A DNA stretch of 37,867 nt from an uncultured Rivibacter sp. (GCA_946480925.1 CAMLLU010000055.1:1-37867); one strand, 5' to 3'; positions 27,392-35,579 are shown, numbered from the stretch's first letter. The notes: generated by a model not told the origin, from the letters alone. Made by a program: numbers and translations.

Positions 27392-27422
27392 AAAAGGCCG
27401 GTTGGAAACCAACCGGCCTTTT
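27392..27422. terminator. Strong bidirectional-looking intrinsic terminator after cytochrome c4
   Basis: A perfect 14-bp inverted repeat, AAAAGGCCGGTTGG and CCAACCGGCCTTTT, with an AAA loop. Either strand gives a GC-rich stem followed by a U-run. It lies 25 bp after the cytochrome gene stop on the minus strand, so it ends that transcript and insulates the downstream hypothetical gene. Confidence 0.93.
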
Positions 27423-27447
27423 GCTGCGAGTGCGACGCAGCGTTCGA

Positions 27448-28068
27448 TCAGCGCAGGCCGGCGATGTAGTCGGCCACGGCCTTGATCTCGCGCTCGTTCA
27501 TCGCATAGGCGATGGTGCTCATCTGCGCGTTGTTCTTGCGGCCGCCCAGGCGGAAGGCGTTGAGTTGCGCCTCGGTGTAGTCGGCATGCTGGCCGGCCAG
27601 GCGGGGGTATTGCGACGGGATGCCGGCGCCCGTGGGGCTGTGGCAGCTGGCGCAGGCGGGCACGTGTTTCTCGGCGATGCCGCCGCGGTAGATCTTCTCG
27701 CCCAGCTTCACCAAGTCCTTGTTCTTCGCGAAGCCAGGCTTGGCGTTCTTGCTGCCGTAGAACGCAGCGACGTTCTTCATGTCGTCTTCGCTCAGCTGCG
27801 CGGCGAAGCCCTGCATCACGGGATTCACGCGCTTGCCGGCCTTGAACTCGGTGAGCTGCTTGACGATGTATTCCGGGTGCTGGCCGGCGATGATGGGGTT
27901 GGCCGGCGCGCCGCGGTTGCCGTCGGCCGTGTGGCAGGCCGCGCACACCTGCGTGGAGATCGCCTCGCCCTTCTTCGGATCGGGCTTTGCAGCGGGCTTG
28001 GACTCGGCGGCGGAGGCCGGGGCCGCCACTGCGGCAGCCAGGAGCACGGAGGCGATGATCTTCATCAT
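27448..28068 (-). CDS. Dihaem cytochrome c4
   Basis: 206 residues with a signal peptide (MMKIIASVLLAAAVAAPASAA; ATGs at 28068 and 28065 are both possible). It has two class I c-type haem domains with CxxCH motifs at C42-H46 (CAACH) and C139-H143 (CASCH). Each is followed by the cytochrome c4 pattern P-x-I/L-AGQH-x2-Y and a C-terminal distal methionine region (NPVMQGFAAQLS; AQMSTIAYAMNE). The protein is a periplasmic electron carrier, usually membrane-associated, that feeds terminal oxidases. It is divergent from engB and ends at a strong terminator, so it is monocistronic. Confidence 0.95.
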   Translation of the reverse strand: MMKIIASVLLAAAVAAPASAAESKPAAKPDPKKGEAISTQVCAACHTADGNRGAPANPIIAGQHPEYIVKQLTEFKAGKRVNPVMQGFAAQLSEDDMKNVAAFYGSKNAKPGFAKNKDLVKLGEKIYRGGIAEKHVPACASCHSPTGAGIPSQYPRLAGQHADYTEAQLNAFRLGGRKNNAQMSTIAYAMNEREIKAVADYIAGLR

Positions 28069-28118
28069 GGTGGCTTGGGGCAGTTTTTGTGCAAAACCCG
28101 CGGATTTTACAATGGCCC
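28069..28118. promoter_or_regulatory. 50-bp divergent promoter region between cytochrome c4 and engB
   Basis: An A/T-rich stretch contains overlapping -10-like hexamers for both strands: TACAAT at 28108-28113 for engB, and TAAAAT on the minus strand (28104-28109). TTGTGC at 28087-28092 is a weak -35 for engB with a 15-bp spacer. If the engB hexamer is used, transcription would begin at or next to the ATG at 28119, giving an almost leaderless mRNA. Confidence 0.4.
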
Positions 28119-28832
28119 ATGACCGCGTCAGCCTCCCCCAAGCTCCCCCGACACCAAACCCCGTCCCCCGAAGCCCGCACCGCGCTGGCCTGGATGCACA
28201 CGGCCCGCTTCCTGACCACCGGCTCGCAACTGCACCACCTGCCGGTCACCGAGCTGCCCGAGATCGCCTTCGTCGGCCGATCCAACGCCGGCAAGTCCAC
28301 CGCGATCAACACGCTCACGCAGCAGCGGCAATTGGCTTTCGCCTCCAAGACGCCGGGGCGCACGCAGCACGTCAACCTGTTCGAGGTGGGGCCGAAGGAG
28401 GGGGCCGAGGCCTTGCTGGCCGACCTGCCGGGCTACGGCTACGCCAAGGTGGAGCGGGCCGCCAAGCTGCGCTGGCAGGAGGTGATGGCCGAATACCTGG
28501 AAGTGCGGCGCAACCTGGCCGGCGTGGTGCAGATGGTCGATTCGCGCCACGGTTTCACCGACCTCGACCGCCAGCTGCTCAGCTTCATCGCCCCGCGCGT
28601 GGGCACCGGTGAGGTGAAGTTGCTGGTGTTGCTCACCAAGGCCGACAAGCTCAACCGCAAGGAATCGGCCCAGGCGCTGCGTGATGCCCAAGCCGTGCTG
28701 GGCGAGGTGGCCACCGACGAGGCCGACGTGGGCGTGACCCTCTTTTCGGCGCTGAACAAGACCGGCGTCGAAGACGTGGCACAGACGCTGCGTGCGTGGG
28801 TGCCGGCGTCGGCCCCGCTGCCGGCGGTGTAG
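28119..28832 (+). CDS. engB: Ribosome biogenesis GTPase EngB/YsxC (YihA)
   Basis: 237 residues from ATG 28119 (MTASASP); a GTG at 28089 would add ten residues. It is a TRAFAC-class GTPase: G1 GRSNAGKST, G2/switch TPGRTQHVN, G3 DLPGYGYAK, G4 LTKADKL, and G5 LFSALNKTG. The family acts in late assembly of the 50S ribosomal subunit and is often essential. The basic, proline-containing N-terminal 30 residues are a poorly conserved extension. It is followed by a 117-bp gap to the SMR gene on the same strand. Confidence 0.97.
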   Translation: MTASASPKLPRHQTPSPEARTALAWMHTARFLTTGSQLHHLPVTELPEIAFVGRSNAGKSTAINTLTQQRQLAFASKTPGRTQHVNLFEVGPKEGAEALLADLPGYGYAKVERAAKLRWQEVMAEYLEVRRNLAGVVQMVDSRHGFTDLDRQLLSFIAPRVGTGEVKLLVLLTKADKLNRKESAQALRDAQAVLGEVATDEADVGVTLFSALNKTGVEDVAQTLRAWVPASAPLPAV

Positions 28833-28911
28833 CGGGCGGGCCGCAATTCACCACCGCCTGTGGGTGGTAGTCACGCAACAGGCGCACCGCAGGCCCTGCC
28901 TGCCTAGACTG

Positions 28912-28936
28912 CGCGCGGTCGTCACTTCGCCGCGCG
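28912..28936 (+). promoter_or_regulatory. GC-rich hairpin just upstream of the SMR exporter start
   Basis: CGCGCGG (28912-28918) pairs with CCGCGCG (28930-28936) around an 11-nt loop. It ends 13 nt before the ATG at 28950, where a ribosome-binding site would be expected but none is obvious. It may influence translation or be chance in a GC-rich stretch. It does not match the guanidine riboswitch classes that often control such exporters. Confidence 0.35.
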
Positions 28937-28949
28937 TGCCGCCGTTCCC

Positions 28950-29285
28950 ATGAACCTGTCCACCTCCCAAGCCTGGCTGCTGTTGCTGATCGCGGGCCTG
29001 CTCGAAACCGTCTGGGCCGTCGGCCTGAAGTACACGGACGGGTTCACGCGCTGGCTGCCCAGCAGTGTCGTGATCGTGGCCATGGTGGCCAGCGTGCTGC
29101 TGCTGGGCGCAGCCATGCGCCAGCTGCCCACCGGCACTGCCTATGCCGTGTGGGTGGGCATCGGCGCGGCGGGGGCCGTGATCGCCGGCATCGTGCTGCT
29201 GGGCGAGCCTGCCACGCTGGCGCGGCTGGGCTGTGTGGGGCTCATCATTGCCGGCGTCATCGGCCTGAAGTTCGTCCACGCCTGA
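28950..29285 (+). CDS. sugE: SugE/Gdx-type small multidrug resistance transporter (guanidinium exporter)
   Basis: 111 residues and four transmembrane helices, the standard SMR size. The conserved membrane glutamate is in [19 protein letters not shown]; the WAVGLKY and [28 protein letters not shown] blocks match the SugE/Gdx subgroup rather than EmrE. Gdx proteins exchange guanidinium for protons across the inner membrane as antiparallel dimers. It stands as a single gene after engB. The subgroup call is from motif memory; substrate is inferred. Confidence 0.93.
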   Translation: MNLSTSQAWLLLLIAGLLETVWAVGLKYTDGFTRWLPSSVVIVAMVASVLLLGAAMRQLPTGTAYAVWVGIGAAGAVIAGIVLLGEPATLARLGCVGLIIAGVIGLKFVHA

Positions 29286-29406
29286 AATCCACCCCTCATC
29301 CGAAGGGGCGATTGCCTGCCGCGCGGGCTCGTTCATTCGAGGGGGAAGGGGTGCTGTTCGTCACCTGCCGGCGGTAAGCTCGCGCAACTTGGAGCCAGCG
29401 GTCCGC

Positions 29407-31551
29407 ATGGCTCGCCACCCTCCGGCGTTTCGCATGTACGAAGCTCATTTCGGGCTGAAAGAACCCCCCTTTCAGCTGAACCCCGACCCGGCGTTCTATT
29501 TCGACAGCCGCGGGCATAGCAATGCGCTCGCGTACCTGAAGTTCGGCGTGTACCAGGGTGAGGGGTTCATCGTGGTCACCGGCGACATCGGCGCCGGCAA
29601 GACCACGCTGGTGCGCACGCTGCTGGCGGGGCTCGACGGCGAGGACATCGTCGCGGCGCAGGTGGTGAGCACCCAGCTCGATCCGAGCGAGCTGCTGCAG
29701 GCGGTGCTCACGGCGTTCGGCGTGCCGTCGCCGCAAGGTGCGTCGAAGGCACAGCTCATCGCTTCGCTCGAGGGCTTTCTCACCGCGCTGGCCGCCAGCA
29801 ACCGCCGTGCGCTGCTGATCGTCGACGAAGCGCAGAACCTCAGCCTCGCAGCCATCGAAGAGCTGCGCATGTTGTCGAACTTCCAGCTCGAGCGGCATGC
29901 GCTGCTGCAGAGCTTCCTGATCGGCCAGCCCGAGCTGCGGCGCATGCTCGAGTCGCCGTCGATGGAGCAGTTCCGCCAGCGGGTCATCGCGTCGTGCCAC
30001 CTCGGGCCGCTGGATGCCGGTGAAACCCGCTCCTACATCGAACACCGCCTCAAGCGCGCCGGCTGGACCAACACGCCGTCGTTCGCCGACGCTGCCTTCG
30101 ACGAGATCCACCGCTGGACGGCCGGTGTGCCGCGGCGCATCAACCTGCTGTGCAACCGGCTGCTGCTGGGCGCGTTCCTGTCGAGCGACAACAACATCGA
30201 AGAGGCCACGGTGCGCACCGCGGCCAACGAGATCCGCGGCGAGGTGGGTGAATCGGTCAACCCGGTCGCGCGTGTGGTGAGCCCGGCCGGCCCGGCCCCT
30301 GCCGTGTCGCCGGCCACTTCAGCACGCAGCACCACGGCGCTGCCGTCGCCTGCCGCGCTGCTGGGCGCCGAAGACATGATCCGCCGCCGCGTGCGCGGCC
30401 CGGTGCCGGAGCTGGACAACCCCATCGTGCTGCTGACGCAGACGCCGGCCGACTACCTGAAAGCCATTGCGCTGGCACAAGGGCTCGAGGCCAAGCGCCA
30501 GTACGCGCTGCCGCCCACGCTGATCGTGCACACCGGCAGCGAAGAAGGCGTGTACTCGGTCGAAGACGTGATGGAGGTGCTCAATTTCCCCATCCTCGAC
30601 CTGCAGTTCGTCGCCACCGGCCGCCAAGGCTTTGCCGACCATGCCGCGGGCACGATGTGCGCGTTCTCGCACGTCATCGACGAATACTCGCCGCGTGCGG
30701 TGCTGGCCATGGGCTCGAGCGATGCGCTGCTGGCCTGCGGCCTGGTGGCCCGCAAGCGCGGCTTGCCGCTGGCGCGCTTCGACGCCGGCTCGCGCCAGCA
30801 GTTCATCGGCGGCGAAGCCAGTGCCGAGCTCAACTCGGTGTTGCTCGACCGCATTGCCGACGTGCTCTACACCGACCGCCTGAGCGTGCACTACGCGCTG
30901 TACCGCGAAGGCGTGCCGTCCGACCGCATCCACTTCGTGGGCGACCTGGCCGGCAACGTGCTGCGCCAGCTGGCCGAGCACCTGGTGCCGCCGGAGGTGA
31001 CGCTGCGCCGCGCCGGCATGAAGGACGTGACCATGCCCTCGGCAGCCGGCTTCCTGCTGCTGGCGCCGGGCGTGCTCGCGCAGCAGGCTGCGGGCGACGA
31101 GACCACCGGCCTCATGAAGGTGGTGTGCGCCGCGGCGGCCGAGGTGCCGGTGATCTGGCTGGTGAGCGCGGCCGAGCAGGCGCAGATCGAAAGCGGCGGC
31201 TGGGCCAGGCAGTTGCTCGATGCACAGGTGATCGTGCTGCCGGCGCTGGGCTATCTCGAAAGGGTGGGCCTGCTGCGCGCTGCCACCTGCGTGATCACCA
31301 GCGACGTGGAGCTCGGCGAAGAAGCCAAGGTGCTCGGCGTGCCCGGCATCGACGTGTCGCAGCTGCGCAGCGCCGGCCGCCCGGTCGAGCAGCTGCAGCG
31401 CTGGCTGCGCGAGGCGCTCATGCGCCATGGTGAACGCGACGACGCAGTGGCCTGGGACGCCGAGGTCGTCAACCGCGTGGCCGAGCACCTGCGCCGCTGG
31501 CTGCGGCGCTCCGTCGCCGATCGCGCGCAGGCTGCCGACAAGGTGCGCTGA
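29407..31551 (+). CDS. Fusion of ExeA/PEP-CTERM-type AAA+ ATPase with a UDP-GlcNAc 2-epimerase-like domain
   Basis: 714 residues from ATG 29407; ATG 29434 (MYEAHFGL, where family members usually begin) and TTG 29389 are alternatives. Residues about 10-285 are an ExeA-like ATPase of the type found in PEP-CTERM/exosortase polysaccharide loci: FGLKEPPFQLNPDPAFYF, YLKFGVYQGEGFIVVTG, Walker A GDIGAGKT (59-66), Walker B LLIVDEAQN (D140, E141), and GVPRRINLLCNRLL. After an Ala/Pro/Ser linker (about 287-335), residues about 337-690 resemble the two-lobed WecB/UDP-N-acetylglucosamine 2-epimerase fold (VLAMGSSDALLACGLVARKRGLPLARFDAGSR; YLERVGLLRAATCVITSD). Residues that act in WecB appear changed. The protein has no signal peptide or membrane segment. 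Its role is unknown; polysaccharide synthesis or export is inferred from both halves. Confidence 0.82.
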   Translation: MARHPPAFRMYEAHFGLKEPPFQLNPDPAFYFDSRGHSNALAYLKFGVYQGEGFIVVTGDIGAGKTTLVRTLLAGLDGEDIVAAQVVSTQLDPSELLQAVLTAFGVPSPQGASKAQLIASLEGFLTALAASNRRALLIVDEAQNLSLAAIEELRMLSNFQLERHALLQSFLIGQPELRRMLESPSMEQFRQRVIASCHLGPLDAGETRSYIEHRLKRAGWTNTPSFADAAFDEIHRWTAGVPRRINLLCNRLLLGAFLSSDNNIEEATVRTAANEIRGEVGESVNPVARVVSPAGPAPAVSPATSARSTTALPSPAALLGAEDMIRRRVRGPVPELDNPIVLLTQTPADYLKAIALAQGLEAKRQYALPPTLIVHTGSEEGVYSVEDVMEVLNFPILDLQFVATGRQGFADHAAGTMCAFSHVIDEYSPRAVLAMGSSDALLACGLVARKRGLPLARFDAGSRQQFIGGEASAELNSVLLDRIADVLYTDRLSVHYALYREGVPSDRIHFVGDLAGNVLRQLAEHLVPPEVTLRRAGMKDVTMPSAAGFLLLAPGVLAQQAAGDETTGLMKVVCAAAAEVPVIWLVSAAEQAQIESGGWARQLLDAQVIVLPALGYLERVGLLRAATCVITSDVELGEEAKVLGVPGIDVSQLRSAGRPVEQLQRWLREALMRHGERDDAVAWDAEVVNRVAEHLRRWLRRSVADRAQAADKVR

Positions 31552-31566
31552 AGGCGGCGTGGCCGC

Positions 31567-33873
31567 TCACGGCCGGCCGAGGAACAGATACACGCCGTGG
31601 TCACCCCGCGGCGCGTAGACGAAGCCCAGGTACAGCGGCCCGATGCCGGTGTCGGCCCCCAGGAACACGCTGCTGCCGTAGCGCAGGTCGCCGAAGTCCA
31701 TGCTGGAGCGGTTGCTCCAGGCGTTGCCGGCTTCGAGCGTGGCCCCCGCGAAGAAGCCGCGCGTCAGCGCCGGCGGCGTGAGCCTCGCGTAATAGCTCAG
31801 GCGCGTGAACGTGAGGTAGTTGCCTTCCACCTGCCCCGGCAGGTAGCCCGACAACTGCTGGAAACCGCCCAGCGTGTAGCGTCCGCGGCCCACCGCGGTG
31901 GGCACGTTGGCCTGCTGCCAGCGCCCCAGCACGTTGAAGGTGTGGCGGCCGAAGGTGCGCGCGAAGGTGCCTTCGCCTTCGAAGTTGGTGAGGCTGCTTT
32001 CCTCGCCGTTCGAAGGCTTCTGCCGGCCGAGCACGGTGGAGAGCGTGAAGCGGTAGCCGCCTTGCGTGAAGTACGCGTAGTCGAGCTGGTCCACTGCCAG
32101 CGCGAGCCGCAGGCCCGTTTCGCGGCTGGTGACCACCTGGTCGGCCTGGGGGTTCGAGAACGACACGAGTTCGGGCGAGTCTCGCAACGCCTGGTACACC
32201 AGCCCCGCACGCAGCTCACCCCAGCGGCCCCACGGCTGGCCGATGTCGATGCCGAGGCGACCCACGGAGTGGCGGTAGCGGCCGTCTTCGCGACCATCGG
32301 TGTAGACCGGGTAGCTGCGACGGTTGACTTCGCCATAGGTCGAGACGAACCAGTCGTTGGTGCGGCCCAGCGGGTGGTACCACTCGGTGAACCAGCGCGG
32401 CCGCTCGCCGATCTGGATGCGGTTGCGCCATTCGCTGCCGTTGGCGTCGAGCCAGTGGCGGTTGTGCGCGATCTTGATGTTGAACGCGCTGCGGCCGCGG
32501 AAGTCGGTGAACATGTCCAGCCCGATGCGGAAGTAGTTCGGCCCCCAGGGCTTGTCTTCCAGGTCGAACACCAGTCCGTCGCCTTCGGGCGTGCTCACCA
32601 ACTGGTAGTCGGCACGCAGGTAGTCGCCCGTGGCGGCCAGCCGGCGCGCGTCGCGCTCGGCGGCGGCGGTGTCGAAAGGCTGGCCGGGCTTGCTTTCGAG
32701 CTGCGCGGCAAAGCGCTCGGCGTGGGTCACCTCGCTGCCTTCGAACTTCACGAAGTTCAGCATCGCCACCGGCTGGCCGGTGGCCGGCCGCGAAGCTGCC
32801 CAGCGCAGGTGGCCTTCAGGCTCCAGCGACAGGCGCGCGAGCTGCGGGCTCTGCGACTCGGCCTGCAGCTCGCCGGCGCTGATGAGTTCACGCGTCCTCG
32901 CGAAGTCGCCCGCGGTCAAGCCATTGAGCGTGGGCGCCAGCAGCACGTCGCGTTCGGTCAGCGTCTTCAGGCTGCGCTGCACGTTCTGCTCGGTGAGGAT
33001 GTTGATCATCTGCGTCGTCACGCCCAGCAGGGAGCCCAGCGTGTCGCGCGGCGCCAGCGGCGTGCCGATGTTCACGGCGATCACGATGTCGGCGCCCATC
33101 TCGCGGGCCACGTCGATCGGCAGGTTGTTGACCAGCCCGCCGTCGCCGAGGATGCGTTCGTCCACCTCGGTGGGCGCGAACACGCCCGGCACCGACATCG
33201 ACGAGCGCAGCGCCAGCGCCAGGTCGCCGCCCTTGAGCACGCGTGCCTCGCCGGTTTCCATGTCGGTGGAGACGGCGCGAAAGGGGATGGGCAGCGCGTC
33301 GAAGTCGTCGACGTTGCGCACCGGCAGCGTGTAGCGGCGCAGCAGCACTTCCAGCCCGCGGCTCGACAGCGTGCCCAGCGGCACGCGCAGCTCGCCGTCG
33401 CGCATGCCGATCTCCAGCACCGGCGAGACCTCGAAGTCCTCTTCCTTGCGGCGCTGCGACAGCTCCTGCCGCTCCACGCGGCTGGCGAACACGCCGTCCC
33501 AGTTGACCTTGAGCAGCTCGTGCTCGATCTCGTCGGCGCTCATGCCGCTGGCGTAGAGCCCGCCGATGATGGCGCCCATCGAAGTGCCGGCAATCAGGTC
33601 GATCGGCACGCGGTGGCGCTCCAGCACCTTGAGCACCCCCACGTGCGCCAAGCCGCGCGCGCCGCCACCCGAAAGCACGAGGCCGATGCGCGGGCGGCCG
33701 GGCGGCACGAGCGGCCGGCGTGCGGCAGGCGTCGAAGCCGCGGCGGCAGGGGCAGAAGCGGCGGTGGACACTACCCGCGCAGCCGCCGGCGCGGCGTTGG
33801 CCTGCCGCAGGGGCAGCGAGCACAGAACGGCCAGCACCATGAGGCCGCAGAGACGCGAAAGGTCCATTTGCAT
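31567..33873 (-). CDS. PlpD-like patatin phospholipase with POTRA and beta-barrel (type Vd secretion)
   Basis: 768 residues from ATG 33873. A signal peptide (MQMDLSRLCGLMVLAVLCSLPLRQANA) precedes an Ala/Pro-rich spacer. Residues about 60-340 are a patatin/RssA lipase with the oxyanion GGGARG, the nucleophile S98 in GTSMG, and the catalytic D244 in LGDGG. A POTRA-like segment (VKFEGSEVTHAERFAAQLESKPGQPF) follows, then a C-terminal Bac_surface_Ag/BamA-type barrel (about 440-768) with alternating aromatic strands, ending YLFLGRP. The architecture is that of Pseudomonas PlpD and related outer-membrane phospholipases, so outer-membrane location is expected. It begins 50 bp after the Wzi-like gene and ends 15 bp from the convergent ATPase fusion. 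Confidence 0.93.
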   Translation of the reverse strand: MQMDLSRLCGLMVLAVLCSLPLRQANAAPAAARVVSTAASAPAAAASTPAARRPLVPPGRPRIGLVLSGGGARGLAHVGVLKVLERHRVPIDLIAGTSMGAIIGGLYASGMSADEIEHELLKVNWDGVFASRVERQELSQRRKEEDFEVSPVLEIGMRDGELRVPLGTLSSRGLEVLLRRYTLPVRNVDDFDALPIPFRAVSTDMETGEARVLKGGDLALALRSSMSVPGVFAPTEVDERILGDGGLVNNLPIDVAREMGADIVIAVNIGTPLAPRDTLGSLLGVTTQMINILTEQNVQRSLKTLTERDVLLAPTLNGLTAGDFARTRELISAGELQAESQSPQLARLSLEPEGHLRWAASRPATGQPVAMLNFVKFEGSEVTHAERFAAQLESKPGQPFDTAAAERDARRLAATGDYLRADYQLVSTPEGDGLVFDLEDKPWGPNYFRIGLDMFTDFRGRSAFNIKIAHNRHWLDANGSEWRNRIQIGERPRWFTEWYHPLGRTNDWFVSTYGEVNRRSYPVYTDGREDGRYRHSVGRLGIDIGQPWGRWGELRAGLVYQALRDSPELVSFSNPQADQVVTSRETGLRLALAVDQLDYAYFTQGGYRFTLSTVLGRQKPSNGEESSLTNFEGEGTFARTFGRHTFNVLGRWQQANVPTAVGRGRYTLGGFQQLSGYLPGQVEGNYLTFTRLSYYARLTPPALTRGFFAGATLEAGNAWSNRSSMDFGDLRYGSSVFLGADTGIGPLYLGFVYAPRGDHGVYLFLGRP

Positions 33874-33923
33874 GCGCGCATTCTCGGGTGCTCGGCGAGG
33901 TGTCGCCGGCAAACGCCCGTCGC

Positions 33924-35441
33924 TCAATCGGCAACGAACAACGGCATGTCCACGCCCGCTTGCAAACCCCAGCTGCGACGCGGCCCGGCCGGGTAACGCT
34001 GCAGCGACAGCGTGGCGTGCCAGCGCGGGCCGTGACTGCCGGCCTGGCCCTGTACGCGCAGCAATCCGCCGGTCAGGGTGCCGGTGCGGCCGTACGGTGT
34101 GTTGATCGGTTCGTCGCCGAGCTCGCCCAAGGTGGCCTTCCACGCGCGTGCATGCCACCGCAAAGCGTGGCCGTCGTCGGGCGGCACCCAGTTGAGTCCT
34201 GCGCTGATGGCGCGCCCGCCGCCGCCGAAATAGGCACCCACCGGCAAACCCTCGTGGTAGTGGCCGCCTGCGTAAGTGCTGTGGCGGTAGGCGGCCGAGC
34301 GATGCCGGCTCGACCCGGTGCCCCACAGCCGCCCCAACACCGTGTCGCTGGCTTCGAGCGTGAGCTCGAAGCGGTGCCCGGCCACCGGTTGCTTGAACTG
34401 CAGGCCGAAGGTGCTGGCCACGTGCGAGGGGCTGGCGCCGGCTTCGTCTTCGCCGATCAATTGGCCGTACACGGCGACGCTCGGCCCGAGCAGGATGGGC
34501 GGCGCCCAGCGCAGTTCCACACCGGACAGCTCGTTGCTGGGGTCGGCCTCCTGCGGGTTGTCGACGTTCGAGTCCGCCAGCAGTGCATTCGCGAACGAGC
34601 GTAGCGTCCGCGGACGGCCCTCGCCGCCCCAATAGATGTAGCGGCTGGCCCCCAGCTCCAGACCCGGGAGCGGGCGTGCGGTCAATCGCATCGTCAGCGT
34701 CGTGCTGCCGCGGGGCTGGTAGTGGCGAGGCCTGCCAGCCGACACTTCCCAGCTCCAGGGCCCGATCCAGCGCAGCCATGGCGACTCGAACGGCGTTTCG
34801 GCGGCACGCCGCAGCACCAGCGCGGGCACCGGCGGCGCGGCGTTCGACAACACCAGGCTGGTGTACTGCCCCGGCCCCCACCAACGCCCGATGGTGCCCA
34901 GCATCGCCACGAAACCCGGGCCGTTGAGCGTGACATGGCTGTGGTCCAGCGAGGCTTCCCCGCCCGAGGCGGCCAGCGGCTCGGCTACGGCATTGAGCTG
35001 CAGCCGCACCGCCCACTGCTCACCCGACTGCTGGGCGGCCAAAGACAACCCGGCGCGGCCAAGCGCCGGCGCCGCGGGGTCCACGGCCGGGTGGCGCGCG
35101 GTGTTCCCGCGCGTGACGAGCCTGACAGCATGCGACCGGGCGCGCTGCAGAGCCTGCCGCAGACGCGCCATTGCATCGAGGTCTTCGGGGTGCAGGCCGG
35201 TGCAGTCGCATTCAGCGATCGCGTCCTCGACGAGCGATACCGTCATGGGCCAGGTGCTCAGCGACAGCTGCAGCACGCCGCGGTCGGCCAACCAGGCGAG
35301 GTCGTCGCGCAAGGCGACGTCGTCGGTGTCCAGGAGGGCCGGGCTGCCGCCCAGTGCCGGCTGCGCGGTGAAGACGCACGCGGCGGCGGCGATACACGTC
35401 ACGGCAGCAGGGCGGCACAACGGCTTGGGCAGGTCCAGCAT
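33924..35441 (-). CDS. Wzi-like outer-membrane protein (capsule assembly Wzi family)
   Basis: 505 residues from ATG 35441; AAAGGAG lies 10 nt upstream inside a hairpin. The signal peptide ends near TAQPALG. The first 100 residues carry an alpha-helical region (DDVALRDDLAWLADRGVLQLSLSTWPMTVSLVEDAI), as in Wzi proteins, and the rest is beta-strand-rich with many aromatic girdle residues and RWWGPGQYTSLVLSNAAPPVPALVLRR, a pattern I know from the Wzi family. Wzi is an 18-stranded barrel that anchors capsular polysaccharide in the outer membrane. No capsule synthesis genes are in the window, so function is inferred. It is the first gene of a two-gene unit with the patatin protein. Confidence 0.82.
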   Translation of the reverse strand: MLDLPKPLCRPAAVTCIAAAACVFTAQPALGGSPALLDTDDVALRDDLAWLADRGVLQLSLSTWPMTVSLVEDAIAECDCTGLHPEDLDAMARLRQALQRARSHAVRLVTRGNTARHPAVDPAAPALGRAGLSLAAQQSGEQWAVRLQLNAVAEPLAASGGEASLDHSHVTLNGPGFVAMLGTIGRWWGPGQYTSLVLSNAAPPVPALVLRRAAETPFESPWLRWIGPWSWEVSAGRPRHYQPRGSTTLTMRLTARPLPGLELGASRYIYWGGEGRPRTLRSFANALLADSNVDNPQEADPSNELSGVELRWAPPILLGPSVAVYGQLIGEDEAGASPSHVASTFGLQFKQPVAGHRFELTLEASDTVLGRLWGTGSSRHRSAAYRHSTYAGGHYHEGLPVGAYFGGGGRAISAGLNWVPPDDGHALRWHARAWKATLGELGDEPINTPYGRTGTLTGGLLRVQGQAGSHGPRWHATLSLQRYPAGPRRSWGLQAGVDMPLFVAD

Positions 35442-35449
35442 CGGTGGGC

Positions 35450-35470
35450 CGCTCCTTTCGAAAGGAAGCG
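35450..35470 (-). promoter_or_regulatory. Hairpin enclosing the Shine-Dalgarno of the Wzi-like gene
   Basis: TCCTTTCGAAAGGA (35453-35466) is a perfect palindrome extended by GC/GC pairs with a one-base bulge. Read on the minus strand, its 3' arm is the AAAGGAG ribosome-binding site 10 nt before the ATG at 35441. In mRNA the site can pair with the CCUUU arm around a UCGA loop, so translation might be modulated by opening of the hairpin. The pairing is seen in the sequence; regulation is inferred. Confidence 0.5.
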
Positions 35471-35579
35471 ACAGACCATGCCACAGTGCACAGGCCTGAA
35501 GCCTATGCCCGTAACGCCTTGCTACGCCTGCGGCCGGGAGGACACAACACCTGGCATCGAGCCCCGGGCCCGATACGGT

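Noticed and set aside
29286..29406. Another copy of the palindromic repeat family before the ATPase fusion gene
   Set aside because: It has CCACCCCT and CGAGGGGG blocks but lacks the AGCGGCCCGGC and CCGCGGCG blocks and the ordered layout.
31597..33996. 799-residue plus-strand frame opposite the patatin gene
   Set aside because: Antisense shadow; the patatin, POTRA and barrel motifs are on the minus strand.
33874..35016. Upstream extension of the patatin reading frame
   Set aside because: It runs through the Wzi-like gene in another frame; the signal peptide at 33873 marks the real start.
35558..35576. Terminator after the DUF1631 gene
   Set aside because: ATCGAGCCC/GGGCCCGAT forms an imperfect hairpin, but there is no T-tract and it is too weak to call.
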